Below, in pieces: positions 40,139-52,839 of a stretch of 64,000 bases of DNA. The translations under genes were made by a program, and so were the position numbers. This stretch comes from Typhlomys cinereus. Its lineage: Eukaryota > Chordata > Mammalia > Rodentia > Platacanthomyidae. The notes beneath the pieces are model-generated. The model worked only from the letters and a program-made list of their open reading frames with translations. It was not told the DNA's origin and did no database searches. The stretch is taken from the NCBI GenBank assembly GCA_023101885.1, contig JALPQD010000402.1, positions 761,017 through 825,016 on the forward strand, given 5' to 3'. Positions within the stretch are counted from its first letter, which is position 1. Every line of letters starts with the position of its first letter.

Positions 40139-40753
40139 TGTGGGATTTTAAGATAGGCTTCCCTTCCCCCAGCACCTAGCTCTCTGCCCGGGCGCATTCC
40201 CTTCCCCCAGCACCTAGCTCTCTGCCCTCGCACATTCTAAAATTTCCCGCTGAGAATGCCAAATGTGGGACTTTAAGATAGGCTTCCCTTCCCCCAGCAC
40301 CTAGCTCTCTGCCCGCATGCATTCTAAAACTTCCCGCTGGCGCCAGCCCAAAGGCGCCAACCTTGTTTACTCGATCTCGGGCGGGAAGTGCCATTCCGCC
40401 CGCCACCCTGGGCGGTACGGGAACTGCCCAGAGACTCCGCTATCAACAAAAGAACATTTGGTGGTCAGCTTTATCACCCCATAACTCAACTGCCCAGAGA
40501 CACCGCTATCAACAAAAGAACATTTGGTGGTTAACTTTATTGTGTGCCGTGTTCCCATAGAGTTTGCTGTGACTGCTTTCATTATAAAAACCCTACCCCG
40601 ATCTCAGTTGGAGCCGCTCCTTCCTTGCTTGCAAGAGGGACGGTCCTGGCGAGCCAGATTAAACTTGCCTTATGCCTCTTGCAGCAACCGCTCCGTCCTC
40701 GTGGTTCTTCTCGGGGTCTGGGTGGGTGATAAACAGGGACTTCGGTTCCAACA
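40139..40753 (+). mobile_element. Solo LTR with internal tandem blocks
   Basis: A 615-bp element from TGTGGGAT to GGTTCCAACA, flanked by CAGG (40135-40138 and 40754-40757). The 5' half has three copies of a 'cccccagcacctagctctct' block; the middle has two copies of a block containing 'cgctatcaacaaaagaac' (40438 and 40504). TATA-like 'cattataaaaacccta' lies near 40580. Its 3' third ('ctcggggtctgggtgggtga', 'acttcggttccaaca') is clearly related to the LTR at 34365, so both are one superfamily. Confidence 0.88.
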
Positions 40754-40757
40754 CAGG

Positions 40758-42120
40758 GAAGGCAAAATAGCCTCTACTGAATTACAAGAAACATTAGGGT
40801 TAACTGTACAAAAAAATCACATGGTTTTGGTACCATGAAGACATTCAGGAATGATAGGACAAGGCACCCTCTGCAAGGCCACCGCAGAGCACTCAAAAGG
40901 AGAGCTGGAAACTGTCATGGGTGAACTCAGCAGTTAAATAGCAGGATGTCAAGAGGGAGAACCAAGACAGCAGAGCACCCTGTTGTACTAGCTTGACAGC
41001 TAAAGAACAGCAAAGTGCCCTCCATTTCCAATCAGGATGTGATAAGACAGCAGGATTAGCCAAATACATTAAAGTACTAACCTGCTGTTTTGTGACTGTG
41101 TTTTTGGACATAGGAAAATTAGAGGATTAGGCTAGTTGAAAGAGAAAAAGCTACAGGTTAAAAAAAGGCTCATGGAAAACACACACACACACACGCACAC
41201 ACACACACACACACATGCCAACCAATCAGCTGACTGATCAGTAACTGATAAATACAATTCGTTATTAGCTAGGCTGTCTGTTCTGGATATTTAATCCTGC
41301 TATAGAATGCTACATAGCCTTAAAAATCATTTAATAATTCTTTATTATCCACAATCTGAATATAATCCTATCCTTCCCCCTTTAAAAATTTGAGGTACAT
41401 TCAATTATTGCATAACTTGGCAAAGGAAAAACTGTAATATTTTTAGTAAGCTTATATAGATGGCAAGTCAAAAAACCTTGATATTTTAAATATAGGGTAT
41501 CAAATTTAAATTCATATGTTTTAACCAATTTTATTGTTCATGAAACAGGCATCTGAAGGTGTGTCTAAATTTTCTGAATTCTTTTGAATAACATTTTAGG
41601 GTACTGTATTTTAAGAACACAAGGTGTATTTTTAAATTGTCTCATTAAGTGTGTGAGTGATGAAAGAAGCAAAGGTGTACTATGCAGGCAGGGCGATGGT
41701 GTATAGCAAAAGCCTATTAACGATCAGGCAAACCTGGGAACAAATGTATTTAGAGAGATAAAATTAACATTTGTAAATAGTCATTTACAATACTGATTCT
41801 CACTCTGCAGTGGTAGCTTTGGTGCACTAAGTAATCAGCATCCATAATGGGTCTTAGAAAGGAGCATTCCAAAGAATGTACTTTGATTCTCCAAACACAC
41901 CTGAGGCCAATTCCTTCAGATTGCAAATAAAAATCCATACGTACTAAGATAACTTTCTCTTTCATTTAATACTAACATGCTTATGGGTCACTCTATTTTT
42001 AACCCCTCTTTTACTACCAGCAGGAATCTCAATGTGTTTCAATGTTTTATGGATGTCTGAATCTAGAGAAGAAAAAAATAAGCATACTGGAATGATTCCT
42101 CCTTCAACCTTCTAGAATAT
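40758..42120. other. Unassigned sequence, CA microsatellite
   Basis: No gene or known repeat recognised. A CA tract sits at 41179-41216. May continue the unassigned block left of the LTR. Confidence 0.35.
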
Positions 42121-42888
42121 AAGATTTTATAAATAAGCCCTCTGCTCCTCCTGCTCCCCCCCCAGGACAGGATGCTCATGTGTGGACCTCCTTCCCAGGT
42201 AAGTTCCACAACCCCCAGGTGCACCACCGGCTCCTCCCAGCTTCGTCCAACAGCCAGACTGAGAAATACTCAGGCTGCCCCGAGTTTGGGCGGGTCACAC
42301 CCCAGATCCCAGATGAAGAGCTCTGCCATGGCTGTCATTCCCTCTGCCCCTCAGGTCGGCCCGGGACCCTCGCTCGTGGTGCAGGGAGGACACACTGCTC
42401 CTCAGATTCCAACAGAGCCCAAAGGAAACCCAAACAAAGCTCTAGGGAACAAAGGCCATACATCTGAAGTCCTGTAAAATCATCCGATCACATGGGAGTG
42501 ATATGTCACATCTGGCCCAAAGATAAGTAACCCCCCCATTTTACCATCCTGCTCCTTTCAATTTTCAATCACTGTAGATTAACTTTTCCATATAGCCACC
42601 CCCAAAACATATACAACTTCAAAGATTATACCACTCACCTTCACATATCACCAAGGTACTAAATTGTAAAAGTGCACTATCATACTAATATTCACCCCAT
42701 CTACTAAACCTGACTTAATTGATGTACTAACAGCCTAATAGCATCATCTAGGAAATAACAATAACAACAGACATGTACCCAACTCCAAGGCAAACACTAG
42801 TAATAATTGCCCGAGAGTAGTAATACCAACTCAATCAATTCAGTCAAAAACACACAGAAACTGAAAGGTCTTAAGAGACAAAACATCA

Positions 42889-43883
42889 ATGCCCAAGTCA
42901 AAGCGCAGATCAATGGGAAACAAAACCCAAGAACATGAATCTCCCATCGAAAGAATTAACCCCATAATGATGGATTCTAACCAGAACAAATTTACAGAAA
43001 ATAGCCAAGAAAGTCGGTCCCAAGATAACGACTTTCAAAACATGATCATTACCATGATCAATACTAAGAAAGAGGAAATCCGGAGGAATTAAATAACCGC
43101 ATCTACCACTTTGAGCAGGAACACAACAGACACTTGGAGGAGTTGAGAAAAACAGTTCAAGAAATAAAAATAGGCATAGAGCAGTTAAAATAGTCTCAGA
43201 CAGAGTTTAAAATTGAATTAAAAGACAAGTTATCTTCAACTCAGAACTCAACAGAGAGTCTTATCAGCAGAAGCAGAAAATAGAATTTCAGATCTTGAAG
43301 ACAAAGTGGAAGTATTAACCCGCTCAATGGAAGAGGTTGTTAAAGCCAAAAAGATACTGGAGAGGAATATTCAAGAGTTATGGGACACCCTGAAGAAGCC
43401 TAACATGTGCATTCATGAAATACCAAAGCAAGAATCCCATAATACCACACCTGATGAAAATTTTTCAAATTATCATAAATGAAAACTTCCCTCATGTAAA
43501 GAACGAGAAGCCCATCCAAATACAAGAGGCATTCCACACCCCAAACAGATATGACCAAAATAGAAACTCGCCAAGGCAAATAATACACATTCAAGACAAA
43601 GAAAAGATGCTGAGAACTTCAAGGGAAAAAAAAAGTCACTTTTAAAGGTAAGCCTATTAAAATAACAAATGACTTCTTAATGGAAACAGTAAAAACAAGA
43701 AGAGCTTGGAAAGACATACTTCAAGTATTAAATGAGCAAAAATGTCAACCCAGGCTGATACACCTGGAAAATCAAGGGAGAAAGAAAAGTTTTCCAGCAC
43801 AAAGACAACATGTCTACCAAACCAGGACTTCAAAAATGCTAGAAATGATATTCAAGCTTGAAGAAAAAAATAAGTGCATCTAG
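42889..43883 (+). pseudogene. L1 ORF1 remnant
   Basis: Starts MPKSKRRSMGNKTQ at 42889. Stops and frame changes break it into pieces (42889-43092, 43415-43645, 43680-43883). The lysine/glutamate-rich middle fits the coiled coil, and the later 'QEAFHTPNRYDQNR' type segment fits the RNA-binding part of ORF1p. Confidence 0.8.
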
Positions 43884-43979
43884 GAGGACAGAAAGGAAGT
43901 GTAATGCCACCAAAAACCTAAAAGCCAAATAATACACTTACAAAAGCCATTAAACATAAAAAACATCCGGAATTAAAAA

Positions 43980-46900
43980 TAATTTCTCCACTATAACACT
44001 AAATGTCAATGGTATTAACTCACTGATTAAGAGATACAGATTACAAACTTGGATTAAAAACCACAACCCATCAATCTGCTGCTTTCAGGAAACTCATTTC
44101 ACCACAAAAGATAGGCACATCCTAAAAATAAAAGGCTGGTCAAAAATTCTTCAAACTAATGGGACCAGGAAACAGGCAGGGGTAGCCATATGTTATAGGA
44201 CAAACTGGGCTTCAAACCAAAAAAAATTATAAGATACACAGATGGATACTACATTTTAGTCACAGGCACAATTCACCAGGAAGACTTCACAATACTGAAC
44301 ATATATGCACCTAATACAGGCCCCTCCACATTTATTAAGCAAACCCTACAGTGTCTAAAGGGAGAAATCAACCCCTAAATGATAATTCTTGGGGATTTCA
44401 ACACCGCCCCCTCAACATGAGATAGATCAACAGGTTAAAAACTTAACAGAGACACTTTGGAACTTAATCAAACCCTTACTGAAATGGACCTTACAGATCT
44501 CTATTGAACTTTTCATCCACACACCAAAGAATACACATTTTTCTCAGCAGCACACAGAACTTTCTCCAAAATAGATCACATATTGGGCCACAAAATGAAT
44601 CTCCACATATACAGGAAAGTTGAAATTCTAGCATGTACCCTTTCAGACCACTATGGTCTAAAGCTTGACATCTGCAAAGCAACAAACAACAGAAAATACA
44701 CTAACTCCTGGAAACTGAACACTATCATGCTTAATGAGAATTGGATTCAGGAAGAAATTACAAAGGAAGTACAATTTCCTGGAAGTGAATGATAATGAAA
44801 ACACAACTTATCAAAATCTTTGGGACACAATGAAAGCTGTCCTAAGAGGTAAGTTCATAGCTCTTAATTGCCAACATCAAAAAAATGGAAACATCACAAA
44901 TAAATAACTTAACAATGCAGCTTAAAGCTTTAGAGACAGTAAAGTAATCTGATCCCAAAAGCAGCAGAAAAGAGGAGATTAGCAAAATAAGGGGAGAAAT
45001 ATCTGAAATTGAGATTAGGAAAACGATAAGAGAATCAACCAGTCAAAAAGTTGGCTCTTTGAAAAAATCAATAAGATTGATACACCCTAGCTAAATTAAC
45101 CAAAAGCAGGAGAAAGAATACCCAAAATAACAAAATTAGAAATGAAAATGGAGTTTTCACTATTGATACTCAAGAAATTCAGAGTATTAAAATGTCATAT
45201 TTCAAAAACCTATACTCTGTGAAGTTTGACAACACAAAAGAAATGGATGAATTCCTAAGTAAGTACAACTTACTGAAATTGAATCAGGAAGTTCTGAATT
45301 ATGTGAATAGTCCTATAACATATGAGAAAACCAATGAAGTAATCTCAAATCTTCCCACCAAAAAATGTCCTGGACCAGATGGATTCAGCACAGAGTTCTT
45401 CCAGACCTTCAAGGAACAAATAACACCAATACTCTTTAAATTGTTCCATCAAATAGCAAAGGAAGGAACACTACCACAATCGTTCTATGAAGTTAATATT
45501 GTCTTAATCCCAAAATTTAATAAAGATACACTTAAAAAAGAAAACTATAGACCAATCTCTCTGATGAACACAGATGCAAAGATTCTCAACAAAGTCTTAG
45601 CAAATCGAATTCAAAAACATATCAAAAAGATCATTCACAGGGATCAAGTAGGATTTATCCCAGGCACACAAGGTTGGTTTAACATACGCAAATCAATAAA
45701 TGTAATTCATCATGTAAACCAGTCCAAAGTCCAAGACCACACGATACTCTTGATAGATGCAGAAAAAGCTTTTGACAAGATCTAACAGCCTTTTATGATC
45801 AAAACCCTAGAGACAGTAGGAATGGAAGGAACCTTTGTCAATATAATAAAAGCTGTATACAACAAGCCCACAGCAAGGATTATGCTCAATGGGGAAAATC
45901 TTGAAGAATTCCCGCTTCAATCAGGAACAGACATGGCTGTTCACTCTCACCACTTCTGTTCAATATTGTACTTGAAGTCTTAGCTGGAGCCATAAGACAA
46001 GAAAGAGAGAGAAAAGGGATTCAAATCAGCAAGGAAGAAGTCAAGTTATCTCTATTTGTAGATGATATGATCATATACCTGAGTGATCCTAAAAACTCCA
46101 CAAGGAAACTCCTGGAACTGATACAGAAGTATAGCAGGGTGGCAGGATACAAAATAAACGTACAAAAATTAGTGGCCTTATATATGCCCAGAATGAAAGA
46201 AGTGAAAAAGCCCCAAGAGAAACAATCTCATTCACTATAGCCCCTAAACAAATTAAATACCTTTGTATAAACCTATCCAAGGAAGTAAGAGACCTTTACA
46301 ATGAAAACTTTAAAACCCTAAAGAAAGAAATTACAGAAGACATTAGGAGGTGGAAAGACCTCCCATGTTCCTGGATTGGCAGAATCAATATCATAAAAAT
46401 GACCATCCCACCAAAGGCAATATACAGATTCAATATTATACCAATTAAAATCCCAAAGCAATTCTTTAAAGAAATTGACCAAACAATCGCAACATTTATA
46501 TGGAGGCACAAAAGACCCAGGATAGCAAAAACAATCCTGAGTAACAAAAACACTGCTGGAAATATCACCATACCAAACCTTAATCTATCTTACAAATATA
46601 TAGTTATAAAAACAGCCTTGTACTGGCTCCAAAATAGACACACAGATCAGTGGATAAGGGTTGAAGACCCAGATATAAGCTCACACAATTACAGCCATTT
46701 GATCTTTGATAAACAGGCCCAAAAAATCCAATGAAAAAAAAATAGCATCTTCAACAAATGGTGCTGGCAAAACTGGTTGTCCATATGCAGAAGATTAAAA
46801 CTCGACCCATATTTGTCACCATGCACAAGACTTACTTCCAAATAGGACTTCAATATAAGGCCAGAGACTATAAAAAACCTTAGTTGAAAGGATAGGGAAC

Positions 46901-47775
46901 GCCCTTGAGCTCATTGGACTAGGCCAACAGTTCCTAAACGGAAATCCAATAGCACAGTCACTACAACCAACACTCAACAGATGGGATCTCATGAAATTAA
47001 AGAGCTTTTGTTCAGTTAAAGAGATTGCAACCTGAGCACAAAGGCAACCCACAGAATGAGATAAAATCTTCACTAACCACGTATCTGATAGAGCTCTATT
47101 ATCCAGAGTGCACAAAGAACTTAGAAACCTATACACCAAGTAAACAAATGGGCCAATTAAAAAATGGGCCTTGGAACTTAAAAGAAAACTTACCAGGGAA
47201 GAAATTGAAATGTCTAACAAATATCTTAAAAAATGCTCTGCATCCTTAGCCATCTGGGAAATGCAAATCAAAATTTCCTTGAGATATCATCTCATTCCGG
47301 TCAGGATCGCAAAAATCCACAATACAAACACACCAAATGCTAGAGAGGATGTGGAGAGAGGGGAACTCTCCTACATTGCTGGTGGGAATGCAGGCTTATA
47401 CAACTACTCTTGAGCTGTCTGGTGATTCTTAAAGAAGTTAAAGATTGAAATGCCATATGACCCTGCTATTCCACTTTTGGGAATAATCCCCCATACATCA
47501 AAAATTCACCTTGATAGCACAAGCACAACCATGTTTATAGCAGCACTGTTAACGATAGCAAAGTTGTGGAATCAATCCAAATGTCCAACAGTTGATCAGT
47601 AGATAAGGAAAATGTGGTACATTTATACAATGGAATACTACTCAGCCATAAAAAATGATGAATTAATGAAATTTGCCAGGAAATGGATGGAATTAGAAAC
47701 AATTATATTGAGTGAAGTATCCCAGACACAGAAAATTAAGTGCCATATGCACTCCCTAATAGGTGGATCCTAATA
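43980..47775 (+). pseudogene. L1 ORF2 remnant (endonuclease and reverse transcriptase)
   Basis: The endonuclease start is visible as TLNVNGINSLIKRY near 43998 and CCFQETHF near 44080. The reverse transcriptase follows in a longer open stretch (45192-45785), with [23 protein letters not shown] and DQVGFIPG motifs. The catalytic box reads FVDD near 46057, where FADD is usual. The C-terminal part is recognisable to about 47770 with several frameshifts. Non-functional. Confidence 0.88.
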
Positions 47776-48554
47776 CCAAATCCACTTAGAGACACACTCA
47801 AAGATGGATCTCTGTAATACCTACAGCAATTGCAAAGATTATAGATGGGAGGGAAGGGGAAGGAAGGCCCCACCAGCAATGGGGAGAGAGGGGATCATGC
47901 TACAGCAGAGAAAATAGGCCACCATCAAGAACTGCAAGTAAGTAATAAGATATCTGGTTAAGCTCACAGACTTTCCTTTCTGGTCACTTGCAACTGTTGG
48001 GGTGTGATCTCACCAGAAAAGGAGGGCATATAGTCTAGCAGATAGAGGGTAACCATTTTGCAAATTGAAGACTGACTCCCCCACTCACCGCGGTCTCCTA
48101 CTCTTATTCCATCTATCTTTGAATCCAGTCTTATAATAAGACTCTATTTTAACAGTATTTTATTTCTGGCCAGGGGGTGGCATCTAATACCTATCAAGAT
48201 GGAGCTAAGGGCGGTACCGGAGTAGCAAAACTGAAAAAAAAATCAACAAACCACAATTCAGAACATCAGAGACTCTATATCAACCACCTGGAACCAGGCC
48301 AGCCTAATCTCTCCCATCCTAAAGCTCAGGGAAATTTGCAGAAGAGGGGGTGGTAAGATTTTAAGAGCGTAAAGATGGGGAGGAGTTGTGACATGCAAGA
48401 TACTGTACACAAGTTAGGGCCGAAGTAATCATGATAGGACTTTGCATGACCTGCGCAATGACCAACATATCATTGACCCCCCCACCCAAAGTCTAGCATG
48501 GATCACAGGTACTAGGATCCTTAGAGGCAAGGGATTAACCACCACAGTAGTGTT

Positions 48555-50172
48555 TGCCATGTCCTTATCCTACCAATCTGGTAGACTAGGTCTCAGTTTG
48601 GAAAAGATGGATTCAAAGAAAGATCTTTTGGAAAAAGGATATGGCATCATTTGAAATAAATAAGAAAAATTAGTAAAGTACGGGCCTAAAGCCTATTTTC
48701 TGGGAAATGTCACAGTAACGCCCATGGGCAGGTGCTAGGAATTCCTCAGAATGTCACAGTAATGCCCATGGGCAAGTGCTAGGAATTCCTTCCTAGGTAA
48801 TTTAAGTTTTGCCTCTGGCAGGAGCAATTTTTCTGGGAATTGGGTATGCTTTCTACCTGTTCTTAGGTTTTTTCGGACTAGCTTCCTGTTCTCTGATCTA
48901 AGGAAAAAGCTTGCTTTTAACTTTAAGTTGCAACTAGAGATTTTATGTCTAGTCACACACAACAAGTAGACTTGTTAGCCAGAATGTATACACTGACTTT
49001 AAAGAAATTGGAGCAATTGGGTCTTAAAATATAGGTGAGTTAATTCCCATATATGAACTAACTCAGAAATTCTAGAAGTATGAGACTATGCTATCTGTTC
49101 ACTAGAACTTTAAAAGAATGTTTGATCCCTCTTGGATTGTAATTTACACTATCATAGGAGGAATTGTTCTTTTAATAATTACATTGCTTAAGTGTTTCCT
49201 TCAGCACATCTCTCAGCAACACTGCATCAACAAGACCATTCTACAAGTGCTTATGGCCCTTGAACATCCTATCCATGGCCCCCCTAGGGACATGGTTCAA
49301 GCTTGGATTGCAGAGATTCATGAGGCCTTGGTGTAATCTACTATCCAAATATCCTGACATGCAGTCCAGAGGAGAGGTCCTTCGAGGACTGCCAGCCAAT
49401 GACAGATAAGAGTCCCACACGAGGGTGGTATCTGACCTAAGACAGGCACTAGTCCATTATGCTAGACACCCTCTGAGGTGAGGTCAACAAGGTCAGAACA
49501 AAAGAACTCTGGCTCCCACTGGCCATCAAAAAGGATGGATATGTTGGAAGAATGGACCAGGCAGGCCTGTATTGTCTGAGCTGCATGCAACTTTCCCAAG
49601 CTAGAACCTGCTGCCATGCCTGGTGCCATGCCTGGTGCTGATGTCAACCCGCCTGACTGAGAGAACCAACCTGGACAGGACAACAGCAAAAGCTCATTCT
49701 GGGACTTATTGGGACATTGGGCACACGTATAGTTAATTGTAATGAAAAACATGTTCCTTATTGAAATCAAAAGGAGCTCAAATCTCCTCTGTGTATTTTA
49801 ACTAGTCCCAAAATGCAGTCTCTGTTCAAACAATGACAACTATGTGAGCTCAGTTCCATGGCTATTTGGTGGAGCATTATAGATTGGCTGGATTTGGAAA
49901 TACTAGAAGAATGGTTCTGGTAAGTGTCTTTACCAAGCAATAGCTTAGGTTCTTGAAAAAATGTCTACCCTAGAGGCAATTTCTGCTGACTAGGAGAATA
50001 CATGTCTGTTTGCAGGTGCACATTCTTTACCTCAACATTTTCTGTATAAAAGTTGTCACAAAGTTTCAATAAAGAGGGTCCAAATTCACTCAGCCTAGAG
50101 AGTTGCATGTTTCTGTTCTCCACCTGGTTTGGGGGAGCCCTAGTCTCCGTGCTGTGGCTCTGTCCTGCAGCA
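48555..50172 (+). mobile_element. Endogenous retrovirus fragment nested in the L1
   Basis: Begins TGCCATGTCC and ends CTGCAGCA, flanked by AGTGTT (48549-48554) and AGTATT (50173-50178), a 6-bp target duplication with one change. Its first 400 and last 200 bases match the solo LTR at 37618-38409; about 0.8 kb between them has no counterpart there and includes an envelope-like frame. A block with 'acagtaaygcccatgggca' is tandemly repeated near 48710 and 48755. A polyadenylation signal AATAAA lies near 50070. Confidence 0.75.
49118..49336 (+). pseudogene. Retroviral envelope transmembrane-tail-like fragment
   Basis: A 72-codon frame with one strongly hydrophobic segment of about 17 residues near its start, followed by a cysteine- and histidine-containing hydrophilic tail. 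Its place just inside a retroviral fragment fits the end of an envelope transmembrane subunit. It lacks the surface subunit, fusion peptide and ectodomain, so it is only a remnant. Confidence 0.5.
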
Positions 50173-50670
50173 AGTATTCTCATAGTAAAGAAAAACACAA
50201 AAAAGTACTCTAGACAATGCTACTGAGTCCTTGTACCTCATCAGAGAACGGGACCCAGAGGGAAGTTTGACATGCACACTAAAAGATGCTCTAGGGATGG
50301 GGGGGGGCAATGGAAGAAAGGGAGGGGGGAAAAGGAAGGGGAAAAGGAGGGAGGAAGCAAGGGGATCTAGGGAAGGGTGGAGGGAGGGAGGGGAATGGGT
50401 ATCTATCAAGTTTCTATGGTGGAAAAAATAAATAAATATTAAAAAAAGATTTTATAAATAAAACTAGTCAGTTTTATCTAAAGAGATATGAAATCCATGT
50501 GGAAGGGAAGAGAAAACCCAATGTTTAGTCATTCTAGAAATTTAGGGGTGTGCCCCTCCTCATCTTAACTGAGCTTTCATGTAAGCTGAAAGTTTCTGAG
50601 GCAATATTTTGGTCACCAACCACAGGCTGCACTCTTAAGTAGCCAGGAGCCCCTAGAAAAGTGCATTCTT

Positions 50671-51678
50671 TTTTTTTTTTTATTTAACTACTATATATTC
50701 CAAAAGCATAGAAAATTACACAAGATGATAAAACTAAATCTGATAGAGCTCTACTGTCCAGAGTGTACAAAGAACTTAGAAAACTAAACTCCAAGGAAAA
50801 CAATGGCCCAATTAAAAAATGGGCCCTGGAACTTAAAAGAAATTTTACCAGGGATGACATTAAAATGTCTAACAAGTATCTTAAAAAATGCCATCAGGGA
50901 AATGCAAATCAAAACTTCCCTGAGATATCATCTCACCCTGGTCAGAATGGCAAAAATCCACAATACAAACAACTACAAATGCTGGAGAGGATGTGGAGAG
51001 AGGGGAACTCTCCTACATTGCTGGTGGGAATGCAGGCTCATACAGCCACTCTGGAGAGCCGTCTGGAGATTCTTAAAGAAATTAAAGATTGAAATGCCAT
51101 ATGACCCTGCTATCCCATTTTTGGGAATAACCCCCCATGCAGCAGAGGTTCACCTCGATAGCACAAGCACGACCATGTTCATAGCAGCACTGTTTACAAT
51201 AGCAAAGACATGGAATCAACCCAAATGTCCAACAGTTGACGAGTGGATAAGGAAACAGTGGTACATCTATACAATGGAGTACTACTCAGCCATCAAAAAT
51301 GATGAATTACTGGAATTTGCTGGGAAATGGATGTCATTAGAAGCAATTATATTAAGTGAAGTATCCCAAACCCAGAAAGTTAAGCACCGTATGTACTCCC
51401 TAATAGGTGGCTCCTAGTACCAAACTCACCCAGCCCACATTGAGACACTCAAAGGTATACCTATGTAATACAGTAATTGCAAGGATTATGAACAGGAGGG
51501 ATGGGGTTGGAGGGCCACACCAAACACAAGGAGAGAGGGGACCATGTTACAGCAGAGAAAATAGGCTTCCATCAAGGAAGGCAAGTAAGTAATGTGACAC
51601 CTGGTTAAGTTCACAGACGTTCATGCCTGATCATGTACAACTGAGGGGGTATGATCTCACCAGAAGGGGAGGGCATAT
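50671..51678 (+). mobile_element. L1 ORF2 3' fragment inserted with a T-run on its left
   Basis: From about 50733 to 51678 the sequence follows the plus strand of the L1 ORF2 end and early 3' UTR (matches 47082 to 48035). It starts with about 20 T residues and about 45 bases that are not L1 3' UTR. A 16-bp direct repeat AGRAAAGTRCATTCTT (two mismatches) at 50655-50670 and 51679-51694 marks one insertion. A left T-run implies minus-strand insertion with an inverted 5' part. Confidence 0.8.
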
Positions 51679-51699
51679 AGGAAAGTACATTCTTAAAGC

Positions 51700-52050
51700 A
51701 GAAGGCTGAGGCTAATTGCTTATCTCAGCACCCTGACTTTATACCGTAGCAGCTACTACTGCTTGTAGATAGAGCTACCAAGTAAGTAGAGCTGGCCTCC
51801 ATGTATGCAGACCCTCAACACACTCTAATTAATAAATCAGTCAGGGAGTTAGAAGGTCCAATTATCCCAGTACATTTTGTCTTTGTTCTCTCTTAGGTAT
51901 AAACTGTGTATTTTACTAGAAGTGGAAAAGAGGCTGATTTCATCAGGAATCTCAATAAAAGCCCTATCATGATTTTCTACCCTCCTCCAATATGTCCTCC
52001 CCTCCCCTCCTAGTCTGATTTATTGTGAACTTTTCTCTCCCCTCATACCT
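51700..52050. other. No recognised feature
   Basis: Sequence between the L1 fragment and the MTPN pseudogene; nothing identifiable. Confidence 0.4.
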
Positions 52051-52059
52051 CTGAAAGTA

Positions 52060-52700
52060 TTTAGCTGAAGAAGCTGGCAGATAGTAACAGACAGACAGGC
52101 AGCAGTGTGAGGCCACATGAGAGTCATTCTTCTCAAGTTATCAGTCCTTCCATCCATCACTGGAGAAGACCTTTGATTGCTTTGTTGTCAGTGGTTTCAA
52201 AGGTGATCAGTCCATCTGGACCTTCTCAGTCTTATTAGCACTCTTTGATAGAACCAACTTCACACAGGAAGCATGGCCTTCAAAAACAGCAGACAGAAGA
52301 GGAGTAATGTGATGCTTATCTGGAGCATTAATGTCTGCTTCTTTCAGCAGCAGAAATTCTAGGATTTCCAGCTAACCATATACTGCTGCATGGTGGATTC
52401 CTTCCACCTTCTAGTATCTGACTGATGTCTTCTTTCTTGACCACATAGTCTTTCACCTTGTCCAAGTCTCCATTTTTCAGGATCCACATGAACTCCTTGT
52501 CTCACATAGCTGGGCTGGGGTGTGGAGGGTTGCTTGGTCCCAGGCAAGGTGAGGAGGGAGAGGGGAAGGGGGAGGGGAAGGGGGAGTAGAGGGGGAGGGG
52601 GAGGAGGCAGTGGTCACCAGCAGAGCCAGGAGCACCAGCCTGGAGGAAAGGTGAGGAGATGGCCAAGATCATTGGGGCAGGAGAAAGTTTTGTGGGCCCA
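52060..52700 (-). pseudogene. MTPN: MTPN (myotrophin) processed pseudogene
   Basis: On the minus strand the start codon at 52507-52505 is followed at once by TGA, then [20 protein letters not shown], matching the first ankyrin repeat of myotrophin, an ankyrin-repeat protein that binds actin-capping protein. The rest of the 118-residue protein can be followed with frameshifts through the '[16 protein letters not shown]' region to a stop at 52159-52157. No introns. Purine-rich sequence at 52545-52610 lies where the 5' UTR would be. The early stop and frameshifts make it non-functional. Confidence 0.88.
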
Positions 52701-52839
52701 GCAGAGCTTGGCAGGACATTTGCACTTCTGATTCTTTCCTTGTTAGGACCTTCTCTCTATTTCCAAAAGTTTTAATTTATGTAACCCACTATATTTCATC
52801 TAGTTTACCTATAATGACACATTGTGACATAGCTCATTC

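Larger units (their letters stand above)
42137..50445 (+). mobile_element. Full-length but degenerate L1 retrotransposon
   Basis: A perfect 16-bp target duplication AAGATTTTATAAATAA occurs at 42121-42136 and 50446-50461. Between are a GC-rich 5' UTR (42137-42890), ORF1 and ORF2 remnants, and a 3' UTR that ends in a G-rich purine tract (50300-50400) and A-rich tail. A 1.6-kb retroviral fragment (48555-50172) splits the 3' UTR; without it the L1 is about 6.7 kb, a normal full length. Reading frames are broken many times, so it is not active. Confidence 0.93.
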
